64,000 nt of DNA. It comes from Pseudomonas sp. 21 (GTDB taxonomy: Bacteria > Pseudomonadota > Gammaproteobacteria > Pseudomonadales > Pseudomonadaceae). The first letter of the stretch is position 1; each line of letters opens with the position of its first letter. Below, piece after piece: positions 1 through 9,906 of this stretch. The stretch lies in contig NZ_JYOA01000001.1 of NCBI RefSeq assembly GCF_000955805.1, forward strand, positions 761,995 to 825,994, written 5' to 3'. The translations under genes were made by a program, and so were the position numbers. The notes beneath the pieces are model-generated. The model was not told where the DNA came from. It saw only the letters and a list, made by a program, of their open reading frames with translations, and ran no database searches.

Positions 1-1194
1 GAAGGCCGCGAGCATCTTGTGCGTGGAGTGGGTGGTAAACACCAGCGGGCCGCTGTCGTCGCGGCTGGTGCCCATGCCGTAACGCCCGGCGTAGAACTCG
101 TGGAAGGCCGCGTAGGCGTACCAGGCTTCGTCGAAATGCAGCACCTCGACACTGTCGCCCAACGCTTGCTTGATCATCTGCGCGTTGTAGCAGAGACCGT
201 CATAAGTGGAGTTGGTCACCACCGCCAGCCTTACCTTGGGCTCGCGGCCGCGCGCCAGGGGGCTGGCTTCGATCTTCGCGGCGATGGATTCGCGGCTGAA
301 CTCGGACAGCGGGATCGGCCCGATGATGCCCAGCTCGTTGCGCTCCGGCGTCAGGTACAGCGGGATGGCGCCGGTCATGATGATCGAATGGAGGATCGAC
401 TTGTGGCAGTTGCGATCCACCAGCACCAGGTCGTCGCGACAGACCATGGAGTGCCAGACGATCTTGTTCGCCGTGGACGTGCCGTTGATCACGAAGAAGG
501 TATGGTCGGCGCCGAAATTGCGCGCCGCGCGGGCTTCCGCCTCGGCCAGCGGGCCGGTGTGATCGAGCAGCGAGCCCAGCTCGGGCACCGAGACGGAGAG
601 GTCCGAACGCAGGGTGTTCTCCCCGAAGAACTGGTGGAACGCCTGCCCTACCGGGCTCTTGCGATAAGCCACGCCGCCGCCATGGCCGGGCGTGTGCCAG
701 GAATAGTTGGACTGCGCGGTGTGCTCCACCAGTGCGCGGAAGAACGGCGGCAGCAGGCCTTCGAGATACTTGCGCGCGGCGCGGCTGACCTGGCGGGCGA
801 GGAAGGGAACGGTATCTTCGAACAGGTAGAGAATGCCGCGCAGTTGGTGCAGGTCGGCCATGGACTCGGCCGGCGCGTTCTCGATGGTCATCTGCTCGCC
901 GAGCGCGAAGATCGGCAGTTGCGGCGCGCGCACCCGCGCCATGCGAATCAGCTCCACCACGTCCTGCAGGAGGCGCTGGTTCTCCCCTGCCCCCTCGGCG
1001 GCGACCAGGATGCAGGCGAGGCCGTGGTGGGTCGAGGCGACGATGCGCCCCTCGGCGGAGCTGGCGGTGGAAAGGATGCTGAAGCCGTCCTGCTCCAGCT
1101 CCCGCGCGATATCCCTCACCCGGTCGCCGGCCACGGTGTCGGCCTTGATGTCGCGGTGAACGATGAGGATGGGGAATTTCAGATCTTTGTACAT
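1..1194 (-). CDS. ldcA: Lysine/ornithine/arginine decarboxylase LdcA, N-terminal 398 codons (truncated by window edge)
   Basis: PLP-dependent basic amino acid decarboxylase of fold type I; in P. aeruginosa LdcA makes cadaverine from lysine. The ATG at 1194 opens MYKDLKFPILIVHRDIKAD, a response-regulator-like wing domain (about residues 1-140), followed by the aminotransferase-fold core. The motif THSTHKML, whose lysine forms the Schiff base with PLP, is visible at about residue 393, just before the sequence runs out. The full protein should be about 750 residues, so roughly the last half is missing. The identification rests on the family and on the position next to dnaQ, as in P. aeruginosa. 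The gene is monocistronic here and faces away from the dnaQ side terminator. Confidence 0.9.
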   Translation of the reverse strand, partial: MYKDLKFPILIVHRDIKADTVAGDRVRDIARELEQDGFSILSTASSAEGRIVASTHHGLACILVAAEGAGENQRLLQDVVELIRMARVRAPQLPIFALGEQMTIENAPAESMADLHQLRGILYLFEDTVPFLARQVSRAARKYLEGLLPPFFRALVEHTAQSNYSWHTPGHGGGVAYRKSPVGQAFHQFFGENTLRSDLSVSVPELGSLLDHTGPLAEAEARAARNFGADHTFFVINGTSTANKIVWHSMVCRDDLVLVDRNCHKSILHSIIMTGAIPLYLTPERNELGIIGPIPLSEFSRESIAAKIEASPLARGREPKVRLAVVTNSTYDGLCYNAQMIKQALGDSVEVLHFDEAWYAYAAFHEFYAGRYGMGTSRDDSGPLVFTTHSTHKMLAAF

Positions 1195-1458
1195 TGTGAA
1201 CCCCTGAATGGACGTACGACTGGCGTCGATCCCTTTCAGAGTATGGACCCACGGAATGTAAGGGAATGCACCCGGCTGAGCGCTGTAATAAAACGTCGCG
1301 TGGCTGACAGGACTCCCCGTGCTGAGCGCTTTGTTCTTGCTCTTTGGGACTTCAAGAGAAACTTCCGCACAGGATCAACATCCGAGCAGGGAACGGCGCC
1401 GGCCCTGCCGACGGATCGCGGGCATGGCCCGCTCCTGCAGCGGTAATCGCGGCGCAAT
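1195..1458. other. Intergenic region between ldcA and dnaQ, ldcA leader
   Basis: About 300 bases lie between the dnaQ stop and the ldcA start. They hold a bidirectional terminator, one REP palindrome and the ldcA leader. A short open frame on the minus strand (1236-1457) translates through the REP and has no ribosome site, so I do not call it. I could not identify a convincing sigma70 promoter for ldcA by eye. Confidence 0.5.
1413..1440. repeat. Single Pseudomonas REP palindrome
   Basis: The palindrome GCGGGC-ATG-GCCCGC (1418-1432), followed by TCCTGCAG, is the classic Pseudomonas repetitive extragenic palindrome. Only one copy was seen in the window, in the gap between two transcription units, which is where such elements normally sit. 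Confidence 0.75.
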
Positions 1459-1488
1459 GAAAAAGGCCGCCCGACGGCGGCCTTTTTC
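1459..1488. terminator. Bidirectional rho-independent terminator after dnaQ
   Basis: GGCCGCC-CGAC-GGCGGCC stem (1465-1482) flanked by an A run on the left and a T run on the right, so it works on both strands. It lies 16 bases past the dnaQ stop on the minus strand. Confidence 0.85.
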
Positions 1489-1503
1489 AGACAGCGCGGA
1501 GAA

Positions 1504-2241
1504 TCACTCCTTCGGCGCTTCCATCTGCGCCCACAGCGACGGGCCGCCAGCAGACTTCTCGATCACCGCCAGGCGCGCCACATGCGCCTCGATCTCCGCA
1601 TCGGTGGCGCGGATCACCCGGGTCAACCCACGCTCCGCCGCCAGGCGACGGATCGCCGAAGCAGTGGCGCGGCCGCTGCCATCACCTTCGGCACCGTTGC
1701 CAGCCAGCGACAGGCTGGTCTGGCCACCGGTCATCGCCAGGTAGACGTCGGCGAGAATCTCGGCATCGAGCAATGCGCCGTGCAGGTCACGGCCGGAGTT
1801 GTCGACGCCATAACGCTTGCACAGGGCATCGAGGTTGTTGCGCTGGCCCGGATGGCGCTCGCGGGCCATCAGCAGGGTGTCGAGGATGCCGCAGTAGTCA
1901 GCGACGTCCGCGCGCTCGGTCTGCCCCAGCAGGGCGAACTCGTTGTTGATGAAGCCGACGTCGAACGCCGCGTTGTGGATGATCAGCTGAGCACCCTTGA
2001 TGAACTCGAAGAAGTCATCCGCCACTTCGCGGAAGCGCGGCATGTCCTTGACGTATTCATTGGTGATGCCGTGGACCGCAATGGCGCCTTCGTCGATCTC
2101 GCGATCGGGCTGCAGGTAGACATGGAAGTGCCGGCCGGTCAGGCGGCGACCGTCAAGTTCGACGCAACCGATCTCGATGATCCGGTGGCCGTCGGTGACC
2201 GGCATACCGGTCGTTTCAGTATCGAGTACGACGCTGCGCAT
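1504..2241 (-). CDS. dnaQ: DNA polymerase III epsilon subunit, 3'-5' proofreading exonuclease
   Basis: 245-residue DEDDh exonuclease that edits mismatches in the replicative core polymerase. Exo I is VLDTETTG near the N terminus, Exo II is HNAAFDVGFI near residue 95, and the Exo III histidine and aspartate are in DLHGALLDAEIL near residue 160. The C-terminal tail would bind the alpha subunit. It lies head-to-tail downstream of rnhA with about 70 bases between them, the classic rnhA-dnaQ neighbourhood. Length and motifs fit the family with nothing missing. Confidence 0.95.
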   Translation of the reverse strand: MRSVVLDTETTGMPVTDGHRIIEIGCVELDGRRLTGRHFHVYLQPDREIDEGAIAVHGITNEYVKDMPRFREVADDFFEFIKGAQLIIHNAAFDVGFINNEFALLGQTERADVADYCGILDTLLMARERHPGQRNNLDALCKRYGVDNSGRDLHGALLDAEILADVYLAMTGGQTSLSLAGNGAEGDGSGRATASAIRRLAAERGLTRVIRATDAEIEAHVARLAVIEKSAGGPSLWAQMEAPKE

Positions 2242-2313
2242 TCTGTGTGAAACCTTCTTGCGATTGATGCGCCCGGATGGCTCCGGGCGACCTTGATCCT
2301 GATAACGGGACGC

Positions 2314-2757
2314 TTAGCGCGGCAGCTCGCTCACGCCACGGTTGGCCAGCATGTCCGCGCGCTCGTTGCCGGGGTGGCCGGTGTGGCCGCGCACCCAGCG
2401 CCATTCGACATTATGCCGGTTCACCTGCTCGTCCAGCGCCTGCCACAGGTCGGCATTCTTCACCGGCTGCTTGGCGGCGGTCTTCCAGCCACGTTTCTTC
2501 CAGTTGACCATCCACTCGGTGATGCCCTGCATGACGTACTGCGAGTCAGTGACGATGCGCACCTCGCAATGCCGCTTGAGCGCGGCCAGGGCCATGATCG
2601 CGGCCATCAGTTCCATGCGGTTGTTGGTGGTTTCGGCCTCGCCGCCCCACAGCTCGCGCTCGGCGCCCTTGTAGAACAGCACGGCGCCCCAGCCACCCGG
2701 GCCGGGGTTGCCCTTGCAGGCGCCGTCGGTGTAGATCTCGACTTTCTCTTCGCTCAT
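2314..2757 (-). CDS. rnhA: Ribonuclease HI
   Basis: 147-residue RNase HI that cuts the RNA strand of RNA-DNA hybrids. The four acidic catalytic residues are visible: D in IYTDGAC, E in NRMEL, D in VTDSQYV and D in ERADMLA. The frame remains open far upstream, but the conserved start [14 protein letters not shown] at 2757 marks the real N terminus. The upstream extension is only the shadow of the overlapping methyltransferase. The gene begins 11 bases after the methyltransferase stop and is probably co-transcribed with it and dnaQ. Confidence 0.95.
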   Translation of the reverse strand: MSEEKVEIYTDGACKGNPGPGGWGAVLFYKGAERELWGGEAETTNNRMELMAAIMALAALKRHCEVRIVTDSQYVMQGITEWMVNWKKRGWKTAAKQPVKNADLWQALDEQVNRHNVEWRWVRGHTGHPGNERADMLANRGVSELPR

Positions 2758-2768
2758 TTGGCTCGCTT

Positions 2769-3527
2769 TCAGGACTCGGAATCGCGGCGGCTGACCTTGG
2801 CCACCGGCAGCGGCACCAGTTGGCCGCGCGGCTCGCGACGGGGCTGGCGCAGGGGCCGCAGACCGACCACCAGCTTGCGCGCCACCAATAGATAGAAGCC
2901 GGCGCCGGAACCCTGCAGGACGGGTCCCCAGGTCTCCATGCGGGCCAGACGGCCCTGCCATTTCGCCGATGCAAGCGGCGGACGATAACACCCGAAGCGG
3001 CGTTTCTCCAGCGCGAAGCCCAGCAGGTTGAGCCAGTCGCAAACCCGGTTCGGCGAGATGCAGCGAGCGCGGCGCAAGGCGTCGCGGGCGAAGTAGTGGC
3101 GAATGCCCCAGGCGCTCCAGGGGTTCACCCCGACCACCAGCAAGTGCCCGCCCGGGCGCACACTGCGCGCGGCTTCGCGCAGCAGACGGTGCGGCGACAG
3201 GCAGAAATCCAGGCCATGGTGCAGCAGCACCACATCGGCAGCATGTTCGCCCAGCGGCCAGGCGGCCTCGTCGCAGGCGATCTCCACGCCGGGCAACGGT
3301 GGCCCGAGGCGCACGCCACGCTGGATATTGCCGACGCTCGCCGGCAGTTGCGCATGCGGCCCGTAATGCACCAGGTAGCCGCCGAAATAGCGCTCCAGCT
3401 CGTCGATCAGCAATTGCTGTTCTTCGGCGAGCATCATTCCGCCGATCGGCCCGGACAGCCAGTCGCGGGCCTGGTCGATCAGTTCGAGCCAGTCGGCATC
3501 GGCCTGGGCGAAGGGTTCTTCGATCAT
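2769..3527 (-). CDS. Class I SAM-dependent methyltransferase
   Basis: About 252 residues. The centre has a methyltransferase-like core: [19 protein letters not shown] followed by [15 protein letters not shown], typical of strand 4 and strand 5 of the Rossmann fold. The first motif is weak, so the substrate cannot be told. The conserved neighbourhood (between gloB and rnhA, as in P. aeruginosa PA1814) supports a real gene. I start it at the ATG at 3527 (MIEEPFAQ) rather than at the upstream 3557, because the shorter start leaves room for a divergent promoter shared with gloB. Confidence 0.8.
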   Translation of the reverse strand: MIEEPFAQADADWLELIDQARDWLSGPIGGMMLAEEQQLLIDELERYFGGYLVHYGPHAQLPASVGNIQRGVRLGPPLPGVEIACDEAAWPLGEHAADVVLLHHGLDFCLSPHRLLREAARSVRPGGHLLVVGVNPWSAWGIRHYFARDALRRARCISPNRVCDWLNLLGFALEKRRFGCYRPPLASAKWQGRLARMETWGPVLQGSGAGFYLLVARKLVVGLRPLRQPRREPRGQLVPLPVAKVSRRDSES

Positions 3528-3613
3528 CACTACCCCCTGTGGGACAGCGCGACACAAAAGTGCGTATCCGCACTACTATGCGCCAATGCCCACCACTTGG
3601 CGACTTTCCACCC

Positions 3614-4408
3614 ATGATACAGATAGATGCCCTGCCCGCCTTTTCCGACAACTACCTCTGGCTGTTGCAGGATGTGACCCGCCGCGAATGCGCGGTGGTC
3701 GATCCGGGTGACGCCGCGCCGGTCGAGCAATGGCTTCAGGCTCATCCCGGCTGGAAGCTGACCGACATCATCATCACCCACCACCATGCCGACCACGTCG
3801 GTGGTGTCGCCCGCCTCAAGGCGGAAACCGGCGCCCGCGTACTGGGTCCGGCCGGGGAAAAAATTCCGGGGCGCTATGTGGCGCTGGAAGACGGCGACCG
3901 TATCGAAGTACTCGGCCTCGCGTTCGAAGTCATCCATGTCCCCGGCCACACTCTCGGGCATATCGCCTATTTCCACTCGACAGGCAGCCATGACGACGCA
4001 GAGCAGCCCTTGCTGTTCTGCGGCGACACCCTGTTCGCCGCCGGATGCGGCCGCCTGTTCGAGGGCACGCCAGCACAGATGCATGCATCGCTGAGCCGGC
4101 TGGCTGCCCTGCCCGGCGACACCGCCGTGTACTGCACCCACGAGTACACCCTGAGCAACCTGCGCTTCGCCTGTGCAGTCGAACCGGAGAATCCCGAGGT
4201 CCTGGCGCGCTTCGAGGAAGTCAGCCGCTGGCGCGAACAGGGGAAGATCAGTCTTCCTTCTTCCATTGCCCTAGAACGCGCGACGAATCCTTTCCTTCGC
4301 GTGTCGGAAACATCCGTTAAGAAAGTCGCCGACGAGCGGAGCGGCCAGCAAATCCGCACGCCGGAAGAGGTCTTTGCGACCATTCGCCGCTGGAAGGATC
4401 AGTTCTGA
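3614..4408 (+). CDS. gloB: Hydroxyacylglutathione hydrolase (glyoxalase II)
   Basis: 264-residue metallo-beta-lactamase fold enzyme that hydrolyses S-lactoylglutathione to lactate and glutathione, finishing methylglyoxal detoxification. The dinuclear metal site motif [10 protein letters not shown] is at about residue 55, with further ligands in VPGHTLGH and FCGDTLF. The C-terminal glutathione-binding helices are present. The start at [13 protein letters not shown] matches the family. The reading frame extends upstream only because the frame is open opposite the methyltransferase. It is transcribed divergently from the methyltransferase. Confidence 0.95.
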   Translation: MIQIDALPAFSDNYLWLLQDVTRRECAVVDPGDAAPVEQWLQAHPGWKLTDIIITHHHADHVGGVARLKAETGARVLGPAGEKIPGRYVALEDGDRIEVLGLAFEVIHVPGHTLGHIAYFHSTGSHDDAEQPLLFCGDTLFAAGCGRLFEGTPAQMHASLSRLAALPGDTAVYCTHEYTLSNLRFACAVEPENPEVLARFEEVSRWREQGKISLPSSIALERATNPFLRVSETSVKKVADERSGQQIRTPEEVFATIRRWKDQF

Positions 4409-4422
4409 AGGCTGGCGAAATC

Positions 4423-4451
4423 TTGACCAGGGCAGGCCCGGTTTCTAGAAT
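4423..4451 (+). promoter_or_regulatory. Sigma70 promoter of mltD
   Basis: TTGACC (4423-4428), a 17-base spacer and TAGAAT (4446-4451), about 36 bases before the mltD start. One mismatch in each hexamer and ideal spacing. Confidence 0.7.
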
Positions 4452-4487
4452 CGCCGAAATTTTTGCCCCGGACATAGTCATCAGCCA

Positions 4488-6098
4488 ATGCCGCCCAAGA
4501 CCAGAAAGACCTCCGATCTAGACGCATTGGCACGAGCCATCCGAGTCTCCATTGTCCTCCTCGCGGCGGGCCTGGCAGGCTGCCAGTCGACCCAGCAGAC
4601 CGCCAGCAACAACCAGGTCCGCAGCGCCTCCCGCGCAGTCGACGTGCAGTTCAACCCCGCCTGGAACCAGGCCCAGAACGATATCTGGGAACGTATGCGT
4701 GGCGGCTTCCAGCTGCAGGATCAGTTCAATACCAACCCGCGCATTGAGCGCCAGCGGCTGTGGTTCATGAGCAACCAGTCGTTCCTGGAGAACGCCAGCG
4801 AGCGCGGCGCGCCTTACATGCACTACGTCGTCGAGCGCCTGGAAGAGCGCGACATGCCGCTGGAGCTGGCGCTGCTGCCGATGATCGAGAGCTCGTACAA
4901 CCCGATGGCCGTGTCGCGCGCCCAGGCCGTTGGCCTGTGGCAATTCATCCCGAGCACCGGCACTCACTTCAACCTGCGCCAGACCAACTTCTATGACGGC
5001 CGCCGCGACATCACCGCGTCGACCAACGCCGCGCTGACCTACCTGAACCGCCTGCACGACATGTTCAACGGCGACTGGCTGCTCGCGCTGGCCGCCTACA
5101 ACGCCGGCGAAGGTACCGTCAGCCGCGCGATCGAGCGCAACGAGCGCCTCGGCCTGCCCACCGACTACTGGAACCTGCCGCTGCCGCAGGAGACCCAGGA
5201 CTACGTGCCCAAGCTGCTGGCCCTGTCGCAACTGGTGAATGCCCCGACCATCTACGGCATCAACCTCAGCCCGATCGCCAACCAGCCCTACTTCACCTCG
5301 ATCCGCGTCAAGCCGGGCCTGGATCTCTCCCAGGTGGCCGCTGCGGGGGACCTGGACCAGGACGAACTGCAACAGCTCAACCCCGCCTTCAAGCGCGGCG
5401 TGACCCTGGATGGCCCGCATCACCTGCTGGTGCCCCTGGCCAAGGCCGACTCCCTCAAGGCCGGCGTCGCGAACCTGGAGCCGGTGCAGGTCAAGCCCCT
5501 GGTGGCGTCGAACAACGGCCATTACCGCGTGCGCAAAGGCGACAGCCTGCACAGCATCGCCCAGCGCTACCGCCTGAGCGTGGCCGAGCTCAAGGCAGCC
5601 AACCGCCTGAGCGCCAACCGCCTGCGCAATGGCCAGACCCTGGTCATCCCCGGCCAGCCCGGCCGCCCGACCATCGAGCCGGAGAGCCCGCGCCAACTGG
5701 CCCAGGTGGAAAGCTCGAAGACCGTCGCCAGCGCCCGCGTCGCTACTCGCAGCTACACCGTGAAGAATGGCGACACCCTGTGGAACATCGCCAAGAAGAA
5801 CGGCGTCGAAGTCGCGGACCTCAAGCGCTGGAACGGCCTGGACAGCCATGGCGTCAAGCCCGGGCAGACCCTCAAGCTGCAGAGCGCCGCCGCCACCCAG
5901 CTGGCTTCCAGCAGCAAGAGCAAGGCCAAGCAGGACACGGCGACCTACTACAAGGTCAAGCAGGGCGATTCGATGTACCTGATCGCCAAGCGCTTCAATG
6001 TCGAGATGCAGCACATCAAGCGCTGGAACCCGCGCAGCGGCCAGGCCCTGAAGCCGGGCCAGACCATCACGCTGTACCTCGACACCGCCAGCCGCTGA
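4488..6098 (+). CDS. mltD: Membrane-bound lytic murein transglycosylase D, lipoprotein with three LysM domains
   Basis: 536 residues. The basic N terminus is followed by a hydrophobic stretch ending in the lipobox LAGC, so it is a lipoprotein. The SLT goose-lysozyme-like domain (about residues 110-260) contains the catalytic glutamate in MIESSYNPMA and the motif AYNAGEGTV. Three LysM peptidoglycan-binding repeats follow (YRVRKGDSLHSIAQRY, YTVKNGDTLWNIAKKN, YKVKQGDSMYLIAKRF). It cleaves the MurNAc-GlcNAc bond leaving anhydro-MurNAc. It has its own promoter and a hairpin after the stop. E. coli MltD has two LysM units, so three is slightly long but normal for Pseudomonas. Confidence 0.95.
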   Translation: MPPKTRKTSDLDALARAIRVSIVLLAAGLAGCQSTQQTASNNQVRSASRAVDVQFNPAWNQAQNDIWERMRGGFQLQDQFNTNPRIERQRLWFMSNQSFLENASERGAPYMHYVVERLEERDMPLELALLPMIESSYNPMAVSRAQAVGLWQFIPSTGTHFNLRQTNFYDGRRDITASTNAALTYLNRLHDMFNGDWLLALAAYNAGEGTVSRAIERNERLGLPTDYWNLPLPQETQDYVPKLLALSQLVNAPTIYGINLSPIANQPYFTSIRVKPGLDLSQVAAAGDLDQDELQQLNPAFKRGVTLDGPHHLLVPLAKADSLKAGVANLEPVQVKPLVASNNGHYRVRKGDSLHSIAQRYRLSVAELKAANRLSANRLRNGQTLVIPGQPGRPTIEPESPRQLAQVESSKTVASARVATRSYTVKNGDTLWNIAKKNGVEVADLKRWNGLDSHGVKPGQTLKLQSAAATQLASSSKSKAKQDTATYYKVKQGDSMYLIAKRFNVEMQHIKRWNPRSGQALKPGQTITLYLDTASR

Positions 6099-6110
6099 GT
6101 TTCACCTTGC

Positions 6111-6131
6111 GCCGGGGCGCACAGCCCCGGC
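6111..6131 (+). terminator. GC-rich hairpin after mltD, possible terminator
   Basis: Perfect 8-bp stem GCCGGGGC/GCCCCGGC with a five-base loop, 13 bases after the mltD stop. No T run follows, so termination may be partial. Confidence 0.4.
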
Positions 6132-6214
6132 CGCATGTCTTCTGGCAGCCAGGACAAGCTGCTACTGTACGACGCTAACCTCCTTCAGCCAGCCGGGATC
6201 GGATCCTACGCCTG

Positions 6215-8044
6215 ATGCGTCGCTTGCCTCTCCTGTTCCTGGGACTCTTCCTGGGCCTCCCCGCCTCCGCCCAGATCACCGAGAGCCACGGCTACGCCCA
6301 GTTCGGCGACCTCAAGTACCCGGCCAACTTCGACCATTTCGACTGGGTCGACCCCAGGGCACCCAAGGGCGGCCTGCTGCGGCTGATGGGCCTGGGCACC
6401 TTCGACACGCTCAACCCCTATACCTTCAAGGGCAGCCCGCCGGTCAGCACTGCGGACTTCCTGCAGTACGGCGTCAGTGAGCTGAACGAGCCACTGATGG
6501 TCGGCACCGGCCTGTATGACCCGTCCGGCGACGAGCCCGCCTCCAGCTACGGTCTGATCGCCCGCAGCGTGGAGTACGCCGAGGACCGCAGCTGGGTGGT
6601 GTTCAACCTGCGCCCGGAAGCCCGCTTCCACGACGGCAAGCCGATCACCGCCTACGACGTGGCGTTCTCCTATCGCACGTTGCTGCACCACGGCCACCCG
6701 ATGTACCGCACCAACCTGCAGGAAGTGCAGCGGGTCGACATTCTTTCCGCTCGAAGCATCCGTTTCGTCTTCAAGCGCCACGACAACCCGCTGCTGATCC
6801 TGCGCCTGGGCGAAATGCCGGTGCTGCCGCAGCATTACTGGAAGGGCCGCGACTTCCAGGCCACCACCTTCGAGCCGCCGCTGGGTAGCGGCCCCTACCG
6901 CATCACCGAGGTGGTGCCGGGACGCCGCCTGGTGTTCGAACGGGTCAAGGACTGGTGGGGCAAGGACCTGCCGGTCAATCGCGGCAAGTACAACTTCGAC
7001 CGTGTCGAGGTGGACTTCTACCGTGACGCCGGCATCGCCTTCGAAGCCTTCAAGGCCGGCGAGTTCGATATCTACATCGAACACCAGGCGAAGAACTGGC
7101 GCAGCAACTACCGCTTCCCGGCCGTTCGCCGGGGCGAAGTGCTGAAGGTGGAAATCCCCCACCAGATACCCACCCAGACCCAGGCGCTGTTCCTCAACAC
7201 CCGCCGCGCGACCTTCGCCGACCGCCGCCTGCGCGAGGCGCTGGGGATGATGTTCGACTTCGAATGGACCAACCGCGCACTGTTCAACGATGCGTACGTG
7301 CGCGCCAGCAGCTACTACCCCAACAGCACCCTTGCGGCCACCGGCGTCCCCCAGGGTCAGGAATGGCTGCTGCTCTCGCCCTATCGCTCGCAACTGCCCG
7401 AAGCGCTGTTCAAGCGCCCCTTCACCGTCCCGGTGACCAAGGGCGCCGGCATCCCGCGGGAAACCCTGCGCCACGCTTTGGGTCTATTGGGCGAAGCCGG
7501 CTGGAAGCTCTCCGGCGACCGCTTGCTGGACGCCAGCGGCAAGCAGCTGCGTTTCGAGATCCTGCTGGTCAACCCCAGCCTGGAACGCATTCTCCAGCCG
7601 TATCGCGAGAACCTCGCCAGCATCGGCATCGATGCGAGCTTGCGCACCGTGGACCGCGCCCAGTACAAACAACGTCTGGACCAGTTCGACTACGACATGA
7701 TTCTGATGACCCTGCCCCAGACACTGAGCCCCGGCCTCGAACAATGGCAGTACTTCCACTCCAGCCAGGTGGCGGTCAAGGGCAGCAAGAACTATGCGGG
7801 CATCGCCAACCCCGTGGTGGACGCGATGCTGGAAAAACTCCTCGGCGCCACCAACCGCGATGAGCAGGAAGCTGCCGCACGCGCCCTGGACCGGGTGCTG
7901 CTGTGGCAGCACTACAGCATTCCCAACTGGTACCTGAACAAGCACCGGCTGGCGTACCGCAACCGCTTCGCCTTCGTCACCACGCCGCCCTATACGCTGG
8001 GTCTGCGAGCCTGGTGGCAAAAAGACCAGGAGAAAACCCTATGA
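6215..8044 (+). CDS. nppA1: Extracellular solute-binding protein of a peptide/nucleoside ABC importer, copy 1
   Basis: 609-residue family 5 (OppA-type) periplasmic binding protein with a clear signal peptide (MRRLPLLFLGLFLGLPASA). It is the first gene of a tightly packed five-gene operon with two binding proteins, two permeases and a fused double ATPase. This layout matches the P. aeruginosa npp system, which takes up peptidyl-nucleoside antibiotics and peptides, and the E. coli yejABEF microcin C importer. Its stop overlaps the start of the second binding protein (ATGA). The assignment to npp is by order and family. The natural ligand is not visible. Confidence 0.85.
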   Translation: MRRLPLLFLGLFLGLPASAQITESHGYAQFGDLKYPANFDHFDWVDPRAPKGGLLRLMGLGTFDTLNPYTFKGSPPVSTADFLQYGVSELNEPLMVGTGLYDPSGDEPASSYGLIARSVEYAEDRSWVVFNLRPEARFHDGKPITAYDVAFSYRTLLHHGHPMYRTNLQEVQRVDILSARSIRFVFKRHDNPLLILRLGEMPVLPQHYWKGRDFQATTFEPPLGSGPYRITEVVPGRRLVFERVKDWWGKDLPVNRGKYNFDRVEVDFYRDAGIAFEAFKAGEFDIYIEHQAKNWRSNYRFPAVRRGEVLKVEIPHQIPTQTQALFLNTRRATFADRRLREALGMMFDFEWTNRALFNDAYVRASSYYPNSTLAATGVPQGQEWLLLSPYRSQLPEALFKRPFTVPVTKGAGIPRETLRHALGLLGEAGWKLSGDRLLDASGKQLRFEILLVNPSLERILQPYRENLASIGIDASLRTVDRAQYKQRLDQFDYDMILMTLPQTLSPGLEQWQYFHSSQVAVKGSKNYAGIANPVVDAMLEKLLGATNRDEQEAAARALDRVLLWQHYSIPNWYLNKHRLAYRNRFAFVTTPPYTLGLRAWWQKDQEKTL

Positions 8045-9906
8045 AAAGCCCCCGCCGCGCCGCGCTCTGCGCCGGCCTGTTGCTGGGACTGCTGGGCAGT
8101 GCGCAGGCCGCGCCGCAGCACGCCATCACCCTGTATGACGAGGCGCCGAAGTACCCGGCGAACTTCAAGCACTTCGACTTCGTCAATGCCGATGCCCCCA
8201 AGGGCGGCACGCTGCGCCTCTCCGATTTCGGCGGTTTCGACAGCCTCAACCCCTTCATTGCCAAGGGCAACTCCGCGCCGCAGATCAACCTGATCTACGA
8301 CACCCTGACCTTCCACTCCCTCGACGAGCCCTTCACCGAATACGGCCTGCTCGCCGAGAAGATCGAGAAGGACCCGGAGCACCGCTTCGTCCGCTACTAC
8401 CTGCGGCCCGAGGCGCGCTTCCAGGACGGCACGCCGGTCACCGCCGAAGACGTGGTGTTCACCTTCGAGACGCTGATGAAGGACGGCGACCCGATGTACC
8501 GCAACTACTACGCGGACGTCGACAAGGTGGTGGCCGAGGACAAGCTGCGCGTGCGCTTCGACTTCAAGCACGGCGACAACCGCGAGCTGCCGCTGATCCT
8601 TGGCCAGCTGTCGATCCTGCCCAAGCACTGGTGGGCCAGCCGCGACTTCAACAAGACCAACATGGAGCCGCCGCTGGGCAGCGGCCCGTACCGCATCGCC
8701 AAGGTCGAGGCCGGCCGCTCGATCCGCTACGAGCGGGTCAAGGACTGGTGGGGCGACAAGCTGCCGGTGAACCGCGGCTTCAACAACTTCGACGCCGTGG
8801 TGGTGGAGTCCTACCGCGACCTGACCGTCGCCCTGGAAGCCTTCAAGGCCGGGCAGTTCGACTTCAACGACGAGCGCATCGCGAAGAACTGGGCGACTGC
8901 CTACGACTCGCCCGCCGTGCGCGACGGCCGCATCGTCCGCGAGGAGCCGGTGAACGGTAACCCGTGGGGCATGCAGGCCTACGCCTTCAACATCCGCCGC
9001 CCGGTGTTCCAGGACCCGCGCGTGCGCGAGGCGATCACCAACCTGTTCGACTTCGAGTGGACCAACAAGCAGCTGTTCTTCGGCTCCTACCTGCGCGACG
9101 GCAGCTACTTCGAGAACTCCGAGATGGCCGCCAAGGAGCTGCCCGATGCGGAGGAGCTGAAAATCCTCGAACCGCTGCGCGACAAGCTGCCGCCAGAGGT
9201 CTTCACCCAGGTCTACGTGCCGCCCACCAGCGACGGCAGCGGCATCATCCGCGAGCAGAAGCGCAAGGCCTACCAGCTACTGCTGGAGGCCGGCTACAAG
9301 ATCGAGAACGACAAGATGGTCGGCCCCGACGGCAAGCAGCTGAGCTTCGAGTTCATGCTCGCCCAGGCCGACTTCGAGCGTGTGCTGCTGCCCTTCAAGC
9401 GCAACCTCGCGGAGCTGGGCATCGACATGCAGCTGCGCCGGGTCGACGTCTCGCAGTACATCAACCGCCTGCGTTCGCGGGACTACGACATGATCGTCAG
9501 CAGCTGGCCGCAATCCAGCTCGCCGGGCAACGAGCAGCGCGAGTTCTGGCATTCCAGCAGCGCCGACAAGCCGGGCAGCCGCAACTTCATCGGCCTGCGC
9601 GATCCGGGCATCGACGCCCTGGTGGAAGGCCTGATCAACGCCGGCTCCCGCGAAAGCCTGGTGCGCCACGCCCGCGCCCTCGACCGCGCGCTGCTCTGGG
9701 GCCACTACGTGGTGCCCAACTGGTACCTGGGCAACTGGCGCATCGCCTACTGGAACCGCATCGCCCACCCGGAAAAGCTGCCGCCCTACAGCTATGCGCT
9801 GCAAACCTGGTGGCAGGCCCGCGAGAAGGCCGAACCGACCAAGACCGCTGCCAAAGCTGCAGCCGAGGCGCCGGCTGACAGCGCCGTCGCCCAAGGGGCC
9901 AACTGA
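8041..9906 (+). CDS. nppA2: Extracellular solute-binding protein of a peptide/nucleoside ABC importer, copy 2
   Basis: 621-residue paralogue of the preceding binding protein, clearly the product of an old tandem duplication: [20 protein letters not shown] parallels KYPANFDHFDWVDPRAPKGG of copy 1. Signal peptide ends near AQAA. The C terminus has an Ala/Lys-rich tail not found in copy 1. It starts on the ATGA overlap at 8041 and its own stop overlaps the permease start at 9906. Both copies probably dock on the same permease pair and widen the substrate range. Confidence 0.85.
   Translation: MKSPRRAALCAGLLLGLLGSAQAAPQHAITLYDEAPKYPANFKHFDFVNADAPKGGTLRLSDFGGFDSLNPFIAKGNSAPQINLIYDTLTFHSLDEPFTEYGLLAEKIEKDPEHRFVRYYLRPEARFQDGTPVTAEDVVFTFETLMKDGDPMYRNYYADVDKVVAEDKLRVRFDFKHGDNRELPLILGQLSILPKHWWASRDFNKTNMEPPLGSGPYRIAKVEAGRSIRYERVKDWWGDKLPVNRGFNNFDAVVVESYRDLTVALEAFKAGQFDFNDERIAKNWATAYDSPAVRDGRIVREEPVNGNPWGMQAYAFNIRRPVFQDPRVREAITNLFDFEWTNKQLFFGSYLRDGSYFENSEMAAKELPDAEELKILEPLRDKLPPEVFTQVYVPPTSDGSGIIREQKRKAYQLLLEAGYKIENDKMVGPDGKQLSFEFMLAQADFERVLLPFKRNLAELGIDMQLRRVDVSQYINRLRSRDYDMIVSSWPQSSSPGNEQREFWHSSSADKPGSRNFIGLRDPGIDALVEGLINAGSRESLVRHARALDRALLWGHYVVPNWYLGNWRIAYWNRIAHPEKLPPYSYALQTWWQAREKAEPTKTAAKAAAEAPADSAVAQGAN

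Noticed and set aside
1236-1457. 73-codon minus-strand frame between ldcA and dnaQ
   Set aside because: Translates through a REP palindrome and has no ribosome site.
2758-3651. Upstream in-frame extension of rnhA
   Set aside because: Overlaps the methyltransferase and is Arg/Ala-rich nonsense. Family alignment starts at 2757.
4518-6014. 498-codon minus-strand frame opposite mltD
   Set aside because: Shadow of mltD with low-complexity Val/Gln/His composition, no ribosome site and no domain.
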